Shown here piece by piece: positions 46,401-60,415 of a stretch of 64,000 bases of DNA. The DNA lies in the NCBI GenBank assembly GCA_030549495.1, contig JAUIRK010001047.1, forward strand, positions 372,001-436,000. The letters are read 5' to 3'. The notes beneath the pieces are model-generated. The model worked only from the letters and a program-made list of their open reading frames with translations, had not been told where the DNA came from and searched no databases. This DNA is from Nectonema munidae. Its lineage: Eukaryota > Nematomorpha > Nectonematoida > Nectonematidae. Made by a program: the position numbers and the translations under genes. Numbering within the stretch: position 1 is the first letter of the stretch; each line of letters starts with the position of its first letter.

Positions 46401-47377
46401 TATAATTACTCTAACCAAGCCCGTCGATAAGGGGGAGGGGGAAGGGAACTAGGCCCCCTGGGATTTATTTTGGCCATCTGAAACTCCTTTAAAACATATA
46501 AATGTATACACCTTGTTACATTCCCGGCCCCATTAAAATCAGTTTGCCCCCCCCCTCCCCACTTGAAATGTCTTACCCCTACTTAAATGTTGAAATTTTT
46601 TTAACCGTATTAGCCAAAATGGAGTACAAAAATAAAATAAGATAGCACAGTGGATTTGGTATAAAAACAGATATTTTATGTAAAATTTGAAGGAATATTT
46701 ATTACATATATTTCAGATCAATCAAAATTTAAATATGTAAAGTGTTATATGCGTTCAAAATTGTATATAATTATACATTTTCAAAAGAGTATCCACCGAC
46801 TTCCGCTGGAACTTTACTAGGGTGGGTAAAGATTAAAAAACTACTTACATATCTTATAAAAAGACATTAAACATGAAACAAAACTATGGATTATTGAAAA
46901 ATTAATATTTAGAATAAAATTAAAAGGCTTTGTTTATGTAAAAATAAGAAAAGAAATAAGATTATTCAATAAAATAAAGCTATAAATGATAACAAAGCTG
47001 AACTAAAGCAAGCTATAATATAGATAAATGACGAAGAGTACGTTGTAAAGTAATTTAAAAACGCATTCACAATTACATAAACTGTATAAGTTAAATACTA
47101 AAGTTCGGTCGCCAGACTCTACACACAAAGGGGGTGGGCCTGGGGTATAAGAAATTGTATACATTTGTATATCTAAAGGGAGTATAATTTTTCTGTGTTA
47201 AATCGTATTATTTTTAATGAAATGTCAAAGGAAAGCTGAAATAGAGATCTTTTAAATGAGTTTAAAAGAATTCAATTAAAATTGAATTGATTTTTTGAAA
47301 AAGGGATCTCAAAATAGAGATGCCAATGTTTTTAACCTTTTGACTAATGATCAAAATTTAAAAGAAATTTCATATAT
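43431..47377. other. Intergenic stretch with MITE fragments
   Basis: No gene is recognised. At 43442 CAGGGCCACACATTGTTAAA resembles the left end of the hAT family at 25406, with a possible right end GGCGCCCCTA at 43618. A hAT-like right end (GGTAGAAAAACGTTGGGTTA) lies near 44825-44844. G/C-rich low-complexity patches lie at 46195-46275 and 46430-46565. Confidence 0.5.
44506..44624. mobile_element. Palindromic MITE
   Basis: 119 bp whose ends are inverted over more than 25 bases: CGGTATCTAGTCAAAATCCC against CGGTTCCTAGTCAAAATCCG from the right. TTTAGTT (44499-44505) and TTTAATT (44625-44631) may be a target duplication. The superfamily is undetermined. Confidence 0.7.
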
Positions 47378-47381
47378 TTAA

Positions 47382-50300
47382 CCCGTGGGACATTATTGGG
47401 TCAAAATGACCTAAAACAAAGAAAAAATGAGTTGTTTTGTTGGATAATTCAAAAATTACCGTGAAAAAACAAAAATCACCTCCCCAAAGTCCATTCAACT
47501 TTTTAGATATTTTACAAAAGTTTTTGGACATATATTTGTTTTACTATGATTACACCTGTATGTTGTATGCATATGTCATAAAATTGTAAAGTTAAAAATC
47601 TTTCAAAGTTTCTGACTCTTCAGTTTATTTTTTAAAACTTTTATTCATTTTGCAATATTTTAATTATATTTTTAATCATTTGTATATGTTTGAAAATACA
47701 CGAACGTTATTATATAAATTATTTACAATTGTTGTGGACTGCATAAGATACACAATTTTTATTCTCAATGTAATTAATTGAATAATCCTATTAATGTCAA
47801 AAATATAAATTTATCGGAAATTTTTATTTGAGCTGAAAAGATTTTAGTCGTTCTATTATCTTCTATTTTGTGACTTTTTTTAGAAATCATTCACAAATAT
47901 AGTGTAATTCCTCGACATTTCTCGCCTTGACTTCCACAGCTTCTATGCATCCCATATTTTTGAAAAGTTAAATCCCGTGTTCCCTAAAACGATAAATATG
48001 ATAACGTTTTTATCAAGATATAATAGAAACTTTGATTTGTATAGTCCCAGCAACTTTCTATCACTATTTTTTCATCAGTAAAAACTACTAGTCTAATTTT
48101 TTATTTTTTTTTTTGGAAATAATTCATAGCATTCCTAACTCAACATTAGATTACTTGGCGCTATTCAAAGGAGTTTTCCCGCTTTTATTTTACTTTGATT
48201 TCTTTTCTATGTCAAGAAAACTTTCAACAATTTTAGGAGGGGATACGTTTTGTAAAAAAAACTGGGCTTCATCAGAATTGTTTATGTGTGAACAAAAAAT
48301 CAAATTCAAAAATTTTCACTTATCGCGGTTCTGTTTGGAATGCCTCAACCGCAGTAAATGGGAGTTTACTATAATTAAAATCTATATGAAATATAAAGCC
48401 ATAAATAAATATATAAGTTTATTTGTTACTTGAACTTACGTCAAAGCACAGCAAATTTTAAAAATGTCAAAATAATATTCTGTTAGTTATTAAAAAAGTA
48501 AAAATTATATTTATTGATTAAAACTTTATATTAGCTATAACTTCTACTTAAAATTTTCCATTTTTTTAAAAAACATCTAATGATATAAAATAAACTGAAT
48601 AACTTTGGGCAAGTATATTTCTTTAGTGTTAGTGCAAAAAGGATTACAGACATCAATATTTTTACAAATACCCCTGTAAAGTGTCTTTTCAAAGTTTTTC
48701 AAACACATTTCCCAACACACTCATATATATATGTTTATATTATAGTTATAAATTAAAAGTTTTTTTCTTAATAAAAAAATTAATAAAAACTTAATAAAAC
48801 TTCTTATCATATGCTTTAAAAAGTTTTAAGTTTTTTCTTTGTTACTCTTTTATATTTTTATATAAAATATCACTGCGCATATTTATCAAGATTTGTATAT
48901 GATATGTGTGATTTCAATAATTTTTTTGCATTTATTTTTTACTTCCTTTTTCCAACTAAAACTTTCTCTTGTATGTCTACTTCCACTGATTCTTCAAACT
49001 TGACTCTAAGAATTCAAAAAACCAAAGATTCTTATATTTCAACTTTTAAAAATGACTGGCGTTTAATAACAAGTCCTGCTAATAACTTCTCCAACATAAG
49101 TACATATACAGTTAGAAAACCTTTATTAATTCCTATTCCTGAAACTTGTTATCTAAATGAAGGTTCTCTTTTTGATTTTTGCTTCCTTGATGTTTTGAAA
49201 CAAATTTTAAAATCGACTAATACAAATTTAAAAAATAGATTCAATAATTTTCCAGAATTTGAATTGAAAGATATCAAAAAGTATTTAGGCGTACATTTGT
49301 TGATGAATACCGATAAAGGTCAGCACGTCAGACAACAAGATTTTATTACAAGACTTCAGACATATGTTGAGGACATTTACAATGTGAATATCGATTGTCC
49401 TACGTATACAGATTTTTTAAAGTTTGGTAGATTTGTTACAACAGGTGAAGAAGAGTGGGTGTACTCTCTTGATAAAGATGGGAACAAAAAAATTAAAACA
49501 AGAAATGCAGATGGCAGTCCGAAAACTTATTTCCAAAGAAAAGATATTGAAAAGTTGTGTCATGGAATTTTAGAAAAAACTGGTGAATGTTTCAATAAGT
49601 ACAAATTTCCTGATTGTAATTCAAGCATATGTTTAGATGAAATAATGTGCAAGTCCTATTCTTACAAAGATCCTTTAAGAACTTGCTGATGATGATTATT
49701 ATGTTTATGATATTTATTTACAGACTCCCAAACAATTCTCAAGATTCAATGGTGTCAACAACTTGGTTGAAAGTATTACAGATAATTTCAAGTGGCCTGG
49801 GTTAATTTAACCGCAGATAACTATTTTTTACATATGAAAATGCACTATCATTGTTGAACAAAGGCATAGCTATAAACGGTACTTTCCTGAAAAACAGAAT
49901 TGGTAAACATATTTCAAAAGATTTGATAGACAAATGTTTAGCAAACACAACTAGAAATTTAGAGAGAAAATTTTTGGTCTTAGAAAAAAGTTTAAATAAT
50001 AACAGAAAAGTTTAATTTTCTTGTTATCATGATAAGAAAGGTAGCTTATTCATAACAACACATACTCTTCAATTTCGCGAGGATCATTTTAGTAAATTTA
50101 GATGGGAAGCTAATGAAGTCCCTGATCAAGTAAAATACTATAATACATCAATTGGTCATGTAGACCGTGTTGATCAGTTTCTACAATTTTACACAACTTC
50201 ACAGTACTATATCATGGTGGTAGATGGATTAAAAGGTTTTTATCACACATATTCGATGTTTTAGTTCATAATTCCTGGGTTTTTTGGAAAATTAAAAAAG

Positions 50301-51319
50301 ATATGAATAGATTTAAAGAAAATAGGGAAAGCATCGAAAAAGATGCTCATACTGACTTCATTAGAAAACTAGGATTTTGCTTGATTGGAAAAAGTGAAGC
50401 AATTACACTAGCATCAAGACTATGTTTGTACACTCAACGTTCAATTAAAAGAAAGCTCGAAAACTCTGGAGAAAATAAAAGAAGGCAATGCTACTCCAAA
50501 GAACACAAAAGTCAAAATAAAGTTTTGACTACTTGCCTTATCTGTAAAAAATGCTTACAAGCACCATTTCAAAATATTTTGTAATGAATGCTATGATGGA
50601 AAAATTGATATGAAGTTATGAATTTATTGAACATCTGGATAAAGTTTTGTAACACTAACTATAGAGATTATTTTTAAAAGTTTGATCTAGTTTTTTTTAT
50701 ATGTTCAATTAAATTTTCAAAATTTTCTTTTGTTCATTTATTAATATTTTTTATCATTTCCTTCATTTTTCTTCAGATTTATAAGTTTCAAACATCTTGA
50801 AACTCAAAAATACCCTACTATATGGAAAATTTGGGCTATGTATGAACAATGAAGATAAAATAGCTAAAATCTATGAATAATAAAAAATACTTATAGATAG
50901 TTTAGTAAGATGATAAATTGAGTAAATAGCATGAGACCAACTATGGAAACGTCTACAAACAACGTTGGTGTCGTTCAGAACTATTTTTTAAATTTAATAT
51001 GGTCGACAAAAAAATATTTTATATAAAATAATTTTGCTATTTAGTGAACAATTAAACTCAAAGATAGAAAAAAAATTTTGTTTTGATACTTAAATCAGCA
51101 ATATTTTATAAAAAATCAATATAGTTAAAAATTGAAAACAGAAAATATAAAATTTCCCTTGAAATGGAACTAATTTTTGAAAAAATACGTAACAGAAGAC
51201 TTTGATAGTAACACAATTGAATAATAAATTGCTTTGATCAAAAAATATAAAAACAATAGAAAAAGGTCGAAATGACCTATTGCTGTCTCATACATATCAT
51301 GAACTAGCTATCCCACGGG
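47382..51319 (+). mobile_element. piggyBac transposon
   Basis: 3938 bp between two TTAA sites (47378-47381 and 51320-51323), with inverted ends CCCGTGGGA. Just inside both ends lies a near-palindrome of the form GGTCAAAATGACC (left) and GGTCGAAATGACC (right). A decayed piggyBac transposase occupies the middle on the plus strand. TTAA targeting and CCC-starting ends are typical of the superfamily. Confidence 0.9.
48904..50584 (+). pseudogene. Broken piggyBac transposase (DDE_Tnp_1_7)
   Basis: The first frame carries FPEFELKDIKKYLGVHLLM, the usual start of the domain, and ICLDEIMC near residue 250, the place of the first catalytic Asp. Further pieces in other frames hold ADNYFL (second Asp), LLNKGIAINGTFLKNRIGKH, and YNTSIGHVDRVDQF (third Asp block, Y..MGGVD..D in the family). 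The last frame ends with a short Cys-containing tail where the family has a zinc-binding C-terminus. About four stops or frame changes break it, so no enzyme is made. Confidence 0.85.
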
Positions 51320-51323
51320 TTAA

Positions 51324-54300
51324 AGCAGAAGATTTTTAGTTCTTATGAGATAAGTGTGATACTGGTTCTCATAAGGCTAACAGATGAAGGAATAGAACTT
51401 TCCAAGGATTAAATAATAGAAATTGATCCAATTTTCTATCTCTGGAATAAAAATTATTTGTAAAATTTTCGAGAACTACAATATAATAAAGATTTGTGCT
51501 TAAGAATAAAAAAATCTGTTACCAGAACAAAATTGGGTAAAGGAAAGTCAACTTACAAATTTTTGTTTTTACACGCCTTCGAAGATTCTATTAGAAACCT
51601 TTTTATTTCAATTACTACTTTCACGCGATGCATTTTGAATATAAAAAAAATATACGTAAAAAAAAATAAAAAAGTTGTCTAAAAAGAAAATTTCCATGTA
51701 TTCGAACACTCGCTTATTCGAAGAATTTCTTTGTCTCCCAACCTGTTCGGATACTCCTAGGTTCTACATATAGAATCATGATCGGTTGCTCAATCTATTT
51801 AAAATTTTTGAAATAAAAAAACTTCACAATCTTGTTTTAACCTTAATGTTCGAGGGATAACGTTACAATAAGCATCACCTTATACAAAATTTGAAAATAT
51901 AATGTATTTGCATATATACAAAACTGATACTGTACAGTTAATTTTGAGAGATAGAAAATGAAAGAAAAATATTAATGAGAAAAATATTAAAAAGATTATT
52001 TCGACTCTAAAAGACTTTTTCAACTTAAGTCAACTAGAAAGAGGAGCGAATGCACTTTTGTGGTGAAGATATTTTTTATTTTTTTTTAAATATAAAAAAG
52101 AAATAAAATTCTCCCTTCAAATCTTTCAATTTTCTAAATCAATTTAAAGTCCTCGTAATCTGCATGAATATAATTGAAAAAGAACATTTTCTCCATTTTA
52201 ATATTAGTTCATATTTTTGAATTATAGTATGATAGCTCTTCAACCTCAGGCTTCGAAAAAACATATTGAATTTTAAAAAAAGTGAAAAAGAAAAAACGAA
52301 CTATAAATTATAGTAAAATATTATAAAGCATCTAGTATCAACATTTCCGAGTTGAAGACATTTCGTAACTATATTGGTCATTTGGTACCCAAAAATTAGA
52401 AAAAAACTGGCTACGATACCTCCAAAACTGGGTAACAAATGTCTGTAGTAAGAAATGTATTCCTGCACCGATCATTTCTGTGTGAAATTGAAAATAACTA
52501 TCTTACATAATCTTCAACATTATTTTTTCAAAGAAATGCTTCTTTACTTGTAAATATAATTTGATAGAATATAACTTCTTCTACAATAACGAAAAAAGAT
52601 AGAAAATTTGAAAAACTATAAAAAAAAATTAAATATAATATATTATAAGACAAAGTATAATGGTAAAACCGTGAACTTTTAAGCAACATTTATCATCATT
52701 TTTTCATGAAATCCTTATGTTTAGTGATCTTTCAAATTTTATTGTTGGCTTAAATATTAACTGAAAATAAATCTAATATTGTTAATTTTTCGTTATGTAT
52801 ATTTTCACACCGAGTGCTATAAAGGAGTATAAAATCAAGGCGCGATATTTATTTATCTATATGACTTCTATACTTCTGCAAATATTTATTGACTATTTCT
52901 TGTTTTTTTAATTCTAAACTTAATGTATAATTCGTCTCAAGCATTTATTATTTCAAAGTCAAGCTAACAAAAATATAAGACCTTTATCGGCCGAAACGCT
53001 CGAAAAGCACTTCCGTAATCGATACCATAAGGTCCAATCTGGAAACTTGTGATAAAAAATTTTTCCCAAAAAAATAGAATTTTCAAAAACACTAGCATAG
53101 TCCAACATTTTGATTAAAATTTTCAAACACCCAAACCTAACTGAGAAAAACTTCTTTAATATTAGTGCATTTATAAAGTATTTCAATGTTTGTTTCAAAA
53201 TTTGGCAAATTTCTTTTTATTTATATCTTGACTTTCTGTCAAAGTTTTGTTCAATTTTGATATTAAGCAAAATAAAATATTTTAGAGTTTTAAGGCATTT
53301 TAATCAGTCATTTGAACTTATTTCAGCAAAGTATATGTGATATTTCAAAATTACAAACTTTTAACACAATTATGTATTTGAATTTAAATACTTTTTTGTT
53401 ATTTTCTAAAAATAATTACATCTTTTTTTCGAAAAAATAAACGAAAAGTTACGAAACTTTTTATTAAAGTAACGATAACGAAAAAAGACCAAAAAATTTC
53501 TAATTAAACAATAGCGATAATGAGAAGTTTTTTATTCAAAGAAATGATAACTATAGAGAAGTTATTTTTAGTAGTAAATTTACCAAGTCTATTTATTATC
53601 TACTACACTAAATCTATTTTTTAGTTATGTACAAAGGGATGAAAATATCTTAGCCATTTTAGAACAGTGAGTAGAGAATTTATTTTAATCCAATGAAATT
53701 GCGACTTTTAATAGAGAATTTAATTCAAGCGAAAAATTTTAAAAATTATATAGCGTTAAATACCATAAGAAACATATTCGAAATTTTAAAGAGTATTCAA
53801 GAATGTATTTGTGTTTCAATCACATTCGTAAAGTGTACACTGTACAGCGCTCCATAAGAATTCCGAAAGGTACCCCCTTGCAGAAGCTAGCCTCCAAGTT
53901 GAGAACCATTGATCTAGAAGACAGCTTTATTTTGCTAATCTTAAGATAACTGCTTTTATATGTGTTGACAAATACTGACATAAATTCCTTAATTATGGGG
54001 TATATTTGAACAAGACAAGTTAAAAAACTATGCCATCTCTGAGCAGGCAGTACAAATCCCTCCACATCCTCCAGCTCGGCTCCGTATTTCACAAACACGA
54101 TTTTGTCTAATTTTTTCGACAACCAGAGACTTTAGATCGCATTTTTACAAGCATCTATTTGTTTTTAGCTATTATTTTCTTCCTCTACTCACTTCATAGT
54201 TATATAATGAATAAAGCTAACATCAAGGATTCATGCTTCAATAATGAATTCTTCTTCGTTTCCCATGTCTATATTACAATGCTAATTACAATGAAGTAGG

Positions 54301-57126
54301 AAGAAATATTTGTTCAGGATTTGGTATTGAATTGTTATTATTTAGTATGATTAATTTTATTGACGTCATAGTTGATGGTCGATATAAATTTGAAATTCTC
54401 AGAAGGGGTGCTTGTAAAAATCAGATAACCTGGTCTACTTTTTGCCTAATAAATAAAACTTAATGAAAGTCTTTTCGCGTGTTATTTTCTTCCATTTCTT
54501 ACTTTACGTATATTTGTTCTAACTAGTATTTACATTATTCCCTCAGATAAACAAAATTAAAAAAAAAATTGCTGCATATTTTATATTTTTCTTGGAATTC
54601 TTCTTATGGCAAATTTGCTTATACAAGACAACGTCCTTATAGACAAGTATATTATAGTTAATTTCATATATATTCTATCTTATCATTCAAATAGCTTTAA
54701 ACGTTTCTTTTCGATTATAATTTCACTTTATATATTTTGAATTTTTTTTAAAAAAGGATACTTTCCTTAACTTGATTCAAATTTTTTACTGATAAATTTG
54801 ATTGTAATAAATTTTTAAACAAAATATTAAATAAAAATAGTTAAAAATAATCAAGATGTTTATTTTTTACAACTTTTTTAATTTGTGTTAATAATTTTTG
54901 AGGTCTAGAGAAATTAAAAAAATAAGATAGTTCAAAAAAAAATTAAATCAAGCTGAAAAACAGTCGCTCAAAATTTTCATTAGAAATTAGACAATTCTAA
55001 AAAATTTAATTCAGGGGTGATTTATTAATGATTTTTAACCTTATTTAAGAAAAAATTTTGAAGAACATTTTGCTTCAGAAAAGGGGAAGTCAAGATTTTT
55101 GACCTTTTTTTAAAGAGTCCTGATTCATCGACTAAAAATGTTATTTTAATTTTAAGGAAATAATATCTGTTTCATATTTTTTGCAATTTTTCAATTTAAT
55201 TATTTTTTACGAATTTATGTTTTTAGGAAAATTTGGGATTAATTAATTGACCAAATCTTGATTAAGCACAAATTTAATTATGAATTTTTTACTTAATTAA
55301 TTGTATAACAATTTATTCTAAACTTTATTTTTTATAGGAAACATTTTTCACATAATGCCTCAATTTAAGGGTACAACCAGCGGGGGTCAAGGGGGCAGTT
55401 GCCACCTTCTCCCGTCAACTAAGTTTATGTTATAAATTTTTAATTAAATTTCTAATAAAAAAATCCAAAATTTTAACTTCTATTTAAAAACACTATTTAA
55501 GATAAAATCTTTTAGTTTTTGGCGCCTCCTTCAAAAATTTCTGATTGTGTCCTTGCTTGGATCAATTTCCACTATAAACTATTATATTTGGAAGCTCATA
55601 TATGATTAAATTTTATATTTTTTCAGTTTTTTCAAATAATTTACATCATAATCTTTTCTTTGCGCATAATATACCTTACGAAATAGGACTAAATAACACT
55701 AGCCATATGTAGAAGCCTGCAAAAAGCCAGCAGTACCTTATGGTGGATTTTTGCAGGTTGGCTGAAATCACACTGGTTTATCGCTGCTGCTGTGAAAGTG
55801 TAACAAAATTCTACACTTTTTCCTGAGAGTATTTGCTTTTATGGAAATACTCTTTCAGTTTAAACAAGGCTTTGTTTTGAACTGATAGATTATACTCATA
55901 TAAAGATAGTATACACTAGGGGCTAACAACAACAACAACAACAACTAAATAACAAAAAATCAATTAATTAGAAGATTGAAATACTCTGTAAAGAAGAATA
56001 ACAAAACAAACTAATAATAGCATAATAAGGATGATGACAGTAAGTAAATTAATATGAACAAGAATATGCGTAATTAAGAGAAAACGATCGATTGAAAACG
56101 AAATTACAAATTGAAAGATTTTTAAATAATAAGGGTTGGATTTGGTGAATTATAATCAAGTGCATAAGAATGCTTTTAAAAATTCAAAGCATGCTATTGT
56201 TGTTAATTTGAAATTACCCTAACAAAACTTCAATGATTCTATGATAAATTTATTTTAGTAAGGATAATTTATTAACAACAGCGCCGGAAAATAGTGGCTA
56301 GCCCAGATATTTTCGCACATGGTGAACATTTTAATAATCAAAAATTTTTTTTACCAAAACTTACTTTCGGATGAGAAGTGAGCATAGTTAGAGAATTCTT
56401 AATTAACTAGGATCAATTATAATTCTTGTTTGACGTGTTTTGGTTCAAATATTTTCATGAGAAAAATGACAATACAAGAATCACAATGAAATATATATTA
56501 ATCTATAATTAAAGTTATGCAAACATCTTAGCCAGTAAAACGACCCAGATCACTTACGACCAACTCTAATATAAAAAGGTTGAAAATACGCATGCTTAGC
56601 GAATCTTTTGACCAGATCAGGGTTACCGAGTGTGAATCGGTGGAGAAGGAAATTACAGAGCGATAAGAGTGGGTATCTAATAAAATTTTGGATTTGGAGA
56701 AGGATTTATAGGAGCATTTAAAAAATGAAAAAATAGGTTTAATTTTTTTAAGCATATGCAGTGCCCCTTCTTTAGTCGAAGTCGAAAGTAGGATTTGGTT
56801 TTAAATATTTTAAAGATTTGTGAGTATCTGGACTCGGAGTCAGATTTTTCCTTCCGACTACGCAACAATGGTCCAGATGGAAGAATAAGGATTTCAATTA
56901 TATGTAAATAGAGAGATTTGATTAGAATTCTTTAGGCACGGTCTTGAATTTTTTATTTTAAAAAACTATCTCTGAGAACCGACTAAATCCCACAAAGATC
57001 CTTAATTTGGTACATATAACTTTTAAACCTACTTTATACGTTAACAAAATTGATGTTTGACTCCGATAAGTTTTATTTACTAAAAGGTATCATACATTAA
57101 AAGCGATTCCAGACGATTATTCTCAA
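51324..57126. other. Gene-poor AT-rich stretch
   Basis: No recognised coding sequence in 5.8 kb. A truncated hAT terminus (GTTGAGAACCATTGATCTAG) lies near 53910-53929 and an (AAC)n run at 55926-55946. The minus-strand frame at 53820-54122 overlaps that terminus and is not a recognisable gene. Confidence 0.5.
55926..55946. repeat. AAC microsatellite
   Basis: About seven uninterrupted AAC units. Confidence 0.8.
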
Positions 57127-57134
57127 TTGATCTA

Positions 57135-57310
57135 ATAAGAGGACGCGAGTAAAGTTGGTTAGATACTGCGTTTCGATAACTCAAGGTCTTCGGTTCGATC
57201 CCCATCAAGTCTACTTTCCTCATAGTTCGGTATAATCGCATCAATTCTGCCTTCTCGATGAAAATACGCCCCGGTACCTTTATCTTTACCTAATACAAAT
57301 TGGTCAAAAA
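57135..57310 (+). repeat. tRNA-derived SINE, best-preserved copy
   Basis: It has an A-box region AGTTGGTTAGATACTG and a perfect B box GGTTCGATCCC, 37 bases apart. These are followed by the family body TCATAGTTCGGTATAATCGC and GATGAAAATACGCCCCGGTA. The promoter boxes are better kept than in the copies at 3470 and 5662. Confidence 0.7.
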
Positions 57311-57529
57311 CCTGTTTTCCGAAAAGTTAACATAAAATTGAACAACAATTTTGAAAACTAACATTTAATAATAATAATAATTAATGAGAAAAAATAGATT
57401 CATTATCATTTATACACAAAAATTTTAAATAAGAAAAACAATTAACAATTGCATAATTTAAGATTAATTTAGCATTCGAAAAAATAAATTATAAATAAAA
57501 TTTTAATTTCACAAGTTATAAAGTTGAGC

Positions 57530-57690
57530 CTCTCATTTTAACAATTGATGGTCAGGCGTTCGATTCCCAAGACTCTCGATTCTTGAAAACAAAATCACAA
57601 AACTGTGATTAACTATCTCATCAAAAATAATGCGAGCATATAGTCTTATGGGTGAAAGTGCTTTGATTCTCCAACCACCCAACCAAGTTA
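57530..57690 (+). repeat. Possible second type of tRNA-derived SINE
   Basis: A B-box-like GCGTTCGATTCCC at about 57549 sits in a tRNA-like context. The downstream body differs from the family above, and no second copy was seen in the window. Confidence 0.35.
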
Positions 57691-57984
57691 TAAAGCTATA
57701 AATTATAGTGACAATATATAAAAATGGTAAAAATTAGTTTTAGACTATAAAATACATATTTTTACTTTGAAAAAATAGGGCAGCATTTAGAAGGTGAAGT
57801 CTTTTTATAAAATGACATGGTGTTATTGTATTGTTAAAATATTAACTTTATTACCTAGAAAATTTCAGATAAAAAGATTTAAATAATTCATTATTATTGA
57901 TCACAAATTGAATAAATTATATTCATCCTAAGTCAACACAGTATTGCCAAAACAAAAGACGATCAATTTTGGAAAAATGAATAA

Positions 57985-58145
57985 ATAATAACGTAAAGGT
58001 AAATGCACCTTGAAGCGTTTTCATCGAGAAGGAGTAATTGCATCGCTTAAGTCGAACCATCAACAGGAGGGTTTGATGCCGTTTCAAACACAAGATCCTA
58101 TGGCATCAAAGACAAGTATCTATCCAACCTTACTCTTAGTTTTTT
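57985..58145 (-). repeat. tRNA-derived SINE, inverted copy
   Basis: On the minus strand it reads GTTCGACTTAAGCGATGCAA then CTTCTCGATGAAAACGCTTC and GGTGCATTTACCTTTACG, matching the body of the copy at 57135-57310. The tRNA-like head is poorly kept. Confidence 0.55.
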
Positions 58146-60224
58146 AAATCGATACCTACCTTATTTTCAACTGTGAATCTGATTATGCTGGTGTCATGAC
58201 CTGAAATTGAAGTCATTGACTCATAACTGAGGATAAAAATTTGCAATTTAGCTGTTAGTAGCTTTATTTATAAACAAATTTTTATATTAAATTAAAGTAG
58301 TCATATGTATTAATAAAAATTGTCAAAAAAAAATCCGTCTCAAAAATCCAAATTTCAACATTTTGATTAGATTTTACTCAAAAACTAAAAATGATTATAT
58401 TCTAATTTTTTTATGAAAGGATGTATAATCAGTTATATTTTATTGTAATATTTCACATTTTTTTTAAATATTGACTATTGAGTCTTTATACTTTTTTTCC
58501 ATATGTTGACTTTGTGGTGTTAAAAATAAAGTAAGTTATACTCGATGAAAATTTTGAATGCATTTTGCAAAAATTAGACGTTTAAGGTAAAAAATACCTC
58601 CTATTTTATTTTTCTCGCAAAGTCTAGGTGACTTTCACAAATATTTCGATTTTTATATATTTGATTTAAAATATAATTTTTTTTTTCAAAAATGAATTAC
58701 ATATTTGTGTTCTACACAACTGATAATACAAATAAAGGTTAATTTTTTTTTCAATTAATTTTTATAAAAGAAATTTAATGTTAGCATTGAGCTTTCTTTT
58801 CTCTACCATTTTGTTAAAAAAATTGTATTTTCAATAATCAATTTTTCTTCAGAAAGTTAACCGTAGATTACACAAATTTAAAAGTGATATTTATATTCAA
58901 TTTTTGCAAAAATAAAAAAATATTCTTATATTTTCACTAAGTCATGCTAAATTGCTTATATATCAAAATTTTGAAAAAAAATTGAAGCGTAATAATCACG
59001 GCGAGTAAAGGTCAATAAGGTCAATTTTCATTTGAGCTTGGGAAGAGACTTTTTTCCATTTTCTATACAAGGCATCCCCAAATTAAAGTAAAAATGAACG
59101 TGAAACAATTTTTTACTACTTTTTCAAAATTATTTTAAATGTCAAACTATGCCCATCTTAAACACATTGTTATTCTTAAAAAGTTTACATTTTTTTTTCA
59201 ATAAGATCTTTAACACACTTCACGTATAAGAATATATTTACAATTTTTCATTTATTCTTTTTTTTATTGTAAATCAAATAGAAATAAAAAAAACTTAATT
59301 TTCTCATATCATCAGCACTTGTTGCCATAAAACATTACGCACAACAACAGAAAGTGTAGGAAAATTACTTCAAATATAATGTATTGTATATGTAATAAAA
59401 AATGTCTCAGATCTAAAGAAACAAATGGAGCCTTGGTGATATAAACGTGTCAGTGTGTGTGATATACTTACTGATGTTAGACTTTATACATTCAGATATG
59501 AGCTATGAATGAGCATCTAATAAATTATACAATTTTAATTCGAATTAATTCACAAATACGCACAATTAAACAGGCCCCCCGCCCCTCCCAATTAAGTTTT
59601 GAACAAATGACCCATAACCGCAATTTATGTATGGGCCCCGCAAACCCGCGCGAATAGCTCGTTCGGCGCAGACATTTATTACACAATAGTTATAGTTCAG
59701 CCTCACTGGGAAACGGAATTTCTTCAGAGTAAATTTTGAGTTTCTTTTATTGATATCCTGCCATGTATGACATGATACGGTATGGTCTTGTTTTTATCAT
59801 TGCAAATACAAATACACCAAACTTAGGATTTAAAAAAACAACAACTGCATCAAGTTTGTATTTAATTGCAAATACAATACAAGTACAAATGTATTTGATC
59901 CAAGAAACCTGGCTGTGATGCTTTTAAATACATGTAAAAAAACTCGTAGTTGAAATGGGTCGGTGTGCTGACTGACACCCGTTCAGGCTACGAGCCTGAT
60001 ATAATTCAATTACCCGACTTGCTTTAAGGTACAAATTTAATGGCATAAATGTTTTTTGGAGTTTCGAAACATAATATAAATGAGAAATAAAGCCACATAG
60101 GCACACTCATACCTCGGTTCTCAAACGCCTCTTACTTCGTACAAATAGGGTTTTAGGCTAAAGTTTTGTCTCTGTTCCCAAATAAAATTTAGGTTTCTGA
60201 ACCCTGGGACCAAAAGTGTGTCGC

Positions 60225-60330
60225 CTTGGTGCAGTGGGTCTGGAATCGATTCCAAATCGTGACGATTCAAATAATCTCTCCAGCTATGGAAGAATAATCT
60301 TTCCCTAGATGCGATATCGCCAACTAAAGA
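60225..60330 (+). repeat. SINE-like fragment
   Basis: CTTGGTGCAGTGGGTCTGG and GGAATCGATTCC resemble A and B boxes set too close together, and CCAGCTATGG with GATGCGATATCGCC follows. It may be a deleted tRNA-derived SINE. Confidence 0.35.
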
Positions 60331-60415
60331 AAAAAATAACTAATTCAGTCCATGTCAACCATTATGATTACACTTGTTTTATGTTTAGCGCTTAGTAGTG
60401 AGTTATCCATAAATA

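Noticed and set aside
46195-46565. G/C-rich patches as CpG-island promoters
   Set aside because: They are mostly runs of G or C with few CpG and no adjacent gene; decayed hAT ends are likelier.
53820-54122. Minus-strand frame of 100 codons as a gene
   Set aside because: Part of it is a hAT terminus and the rest has no recognisable domain.
57135-57210. A functional tRNA gene
   Set aside because: The B box is good, but the acceptor stem does not pair and the same sequence continues into a repeated SINE body.
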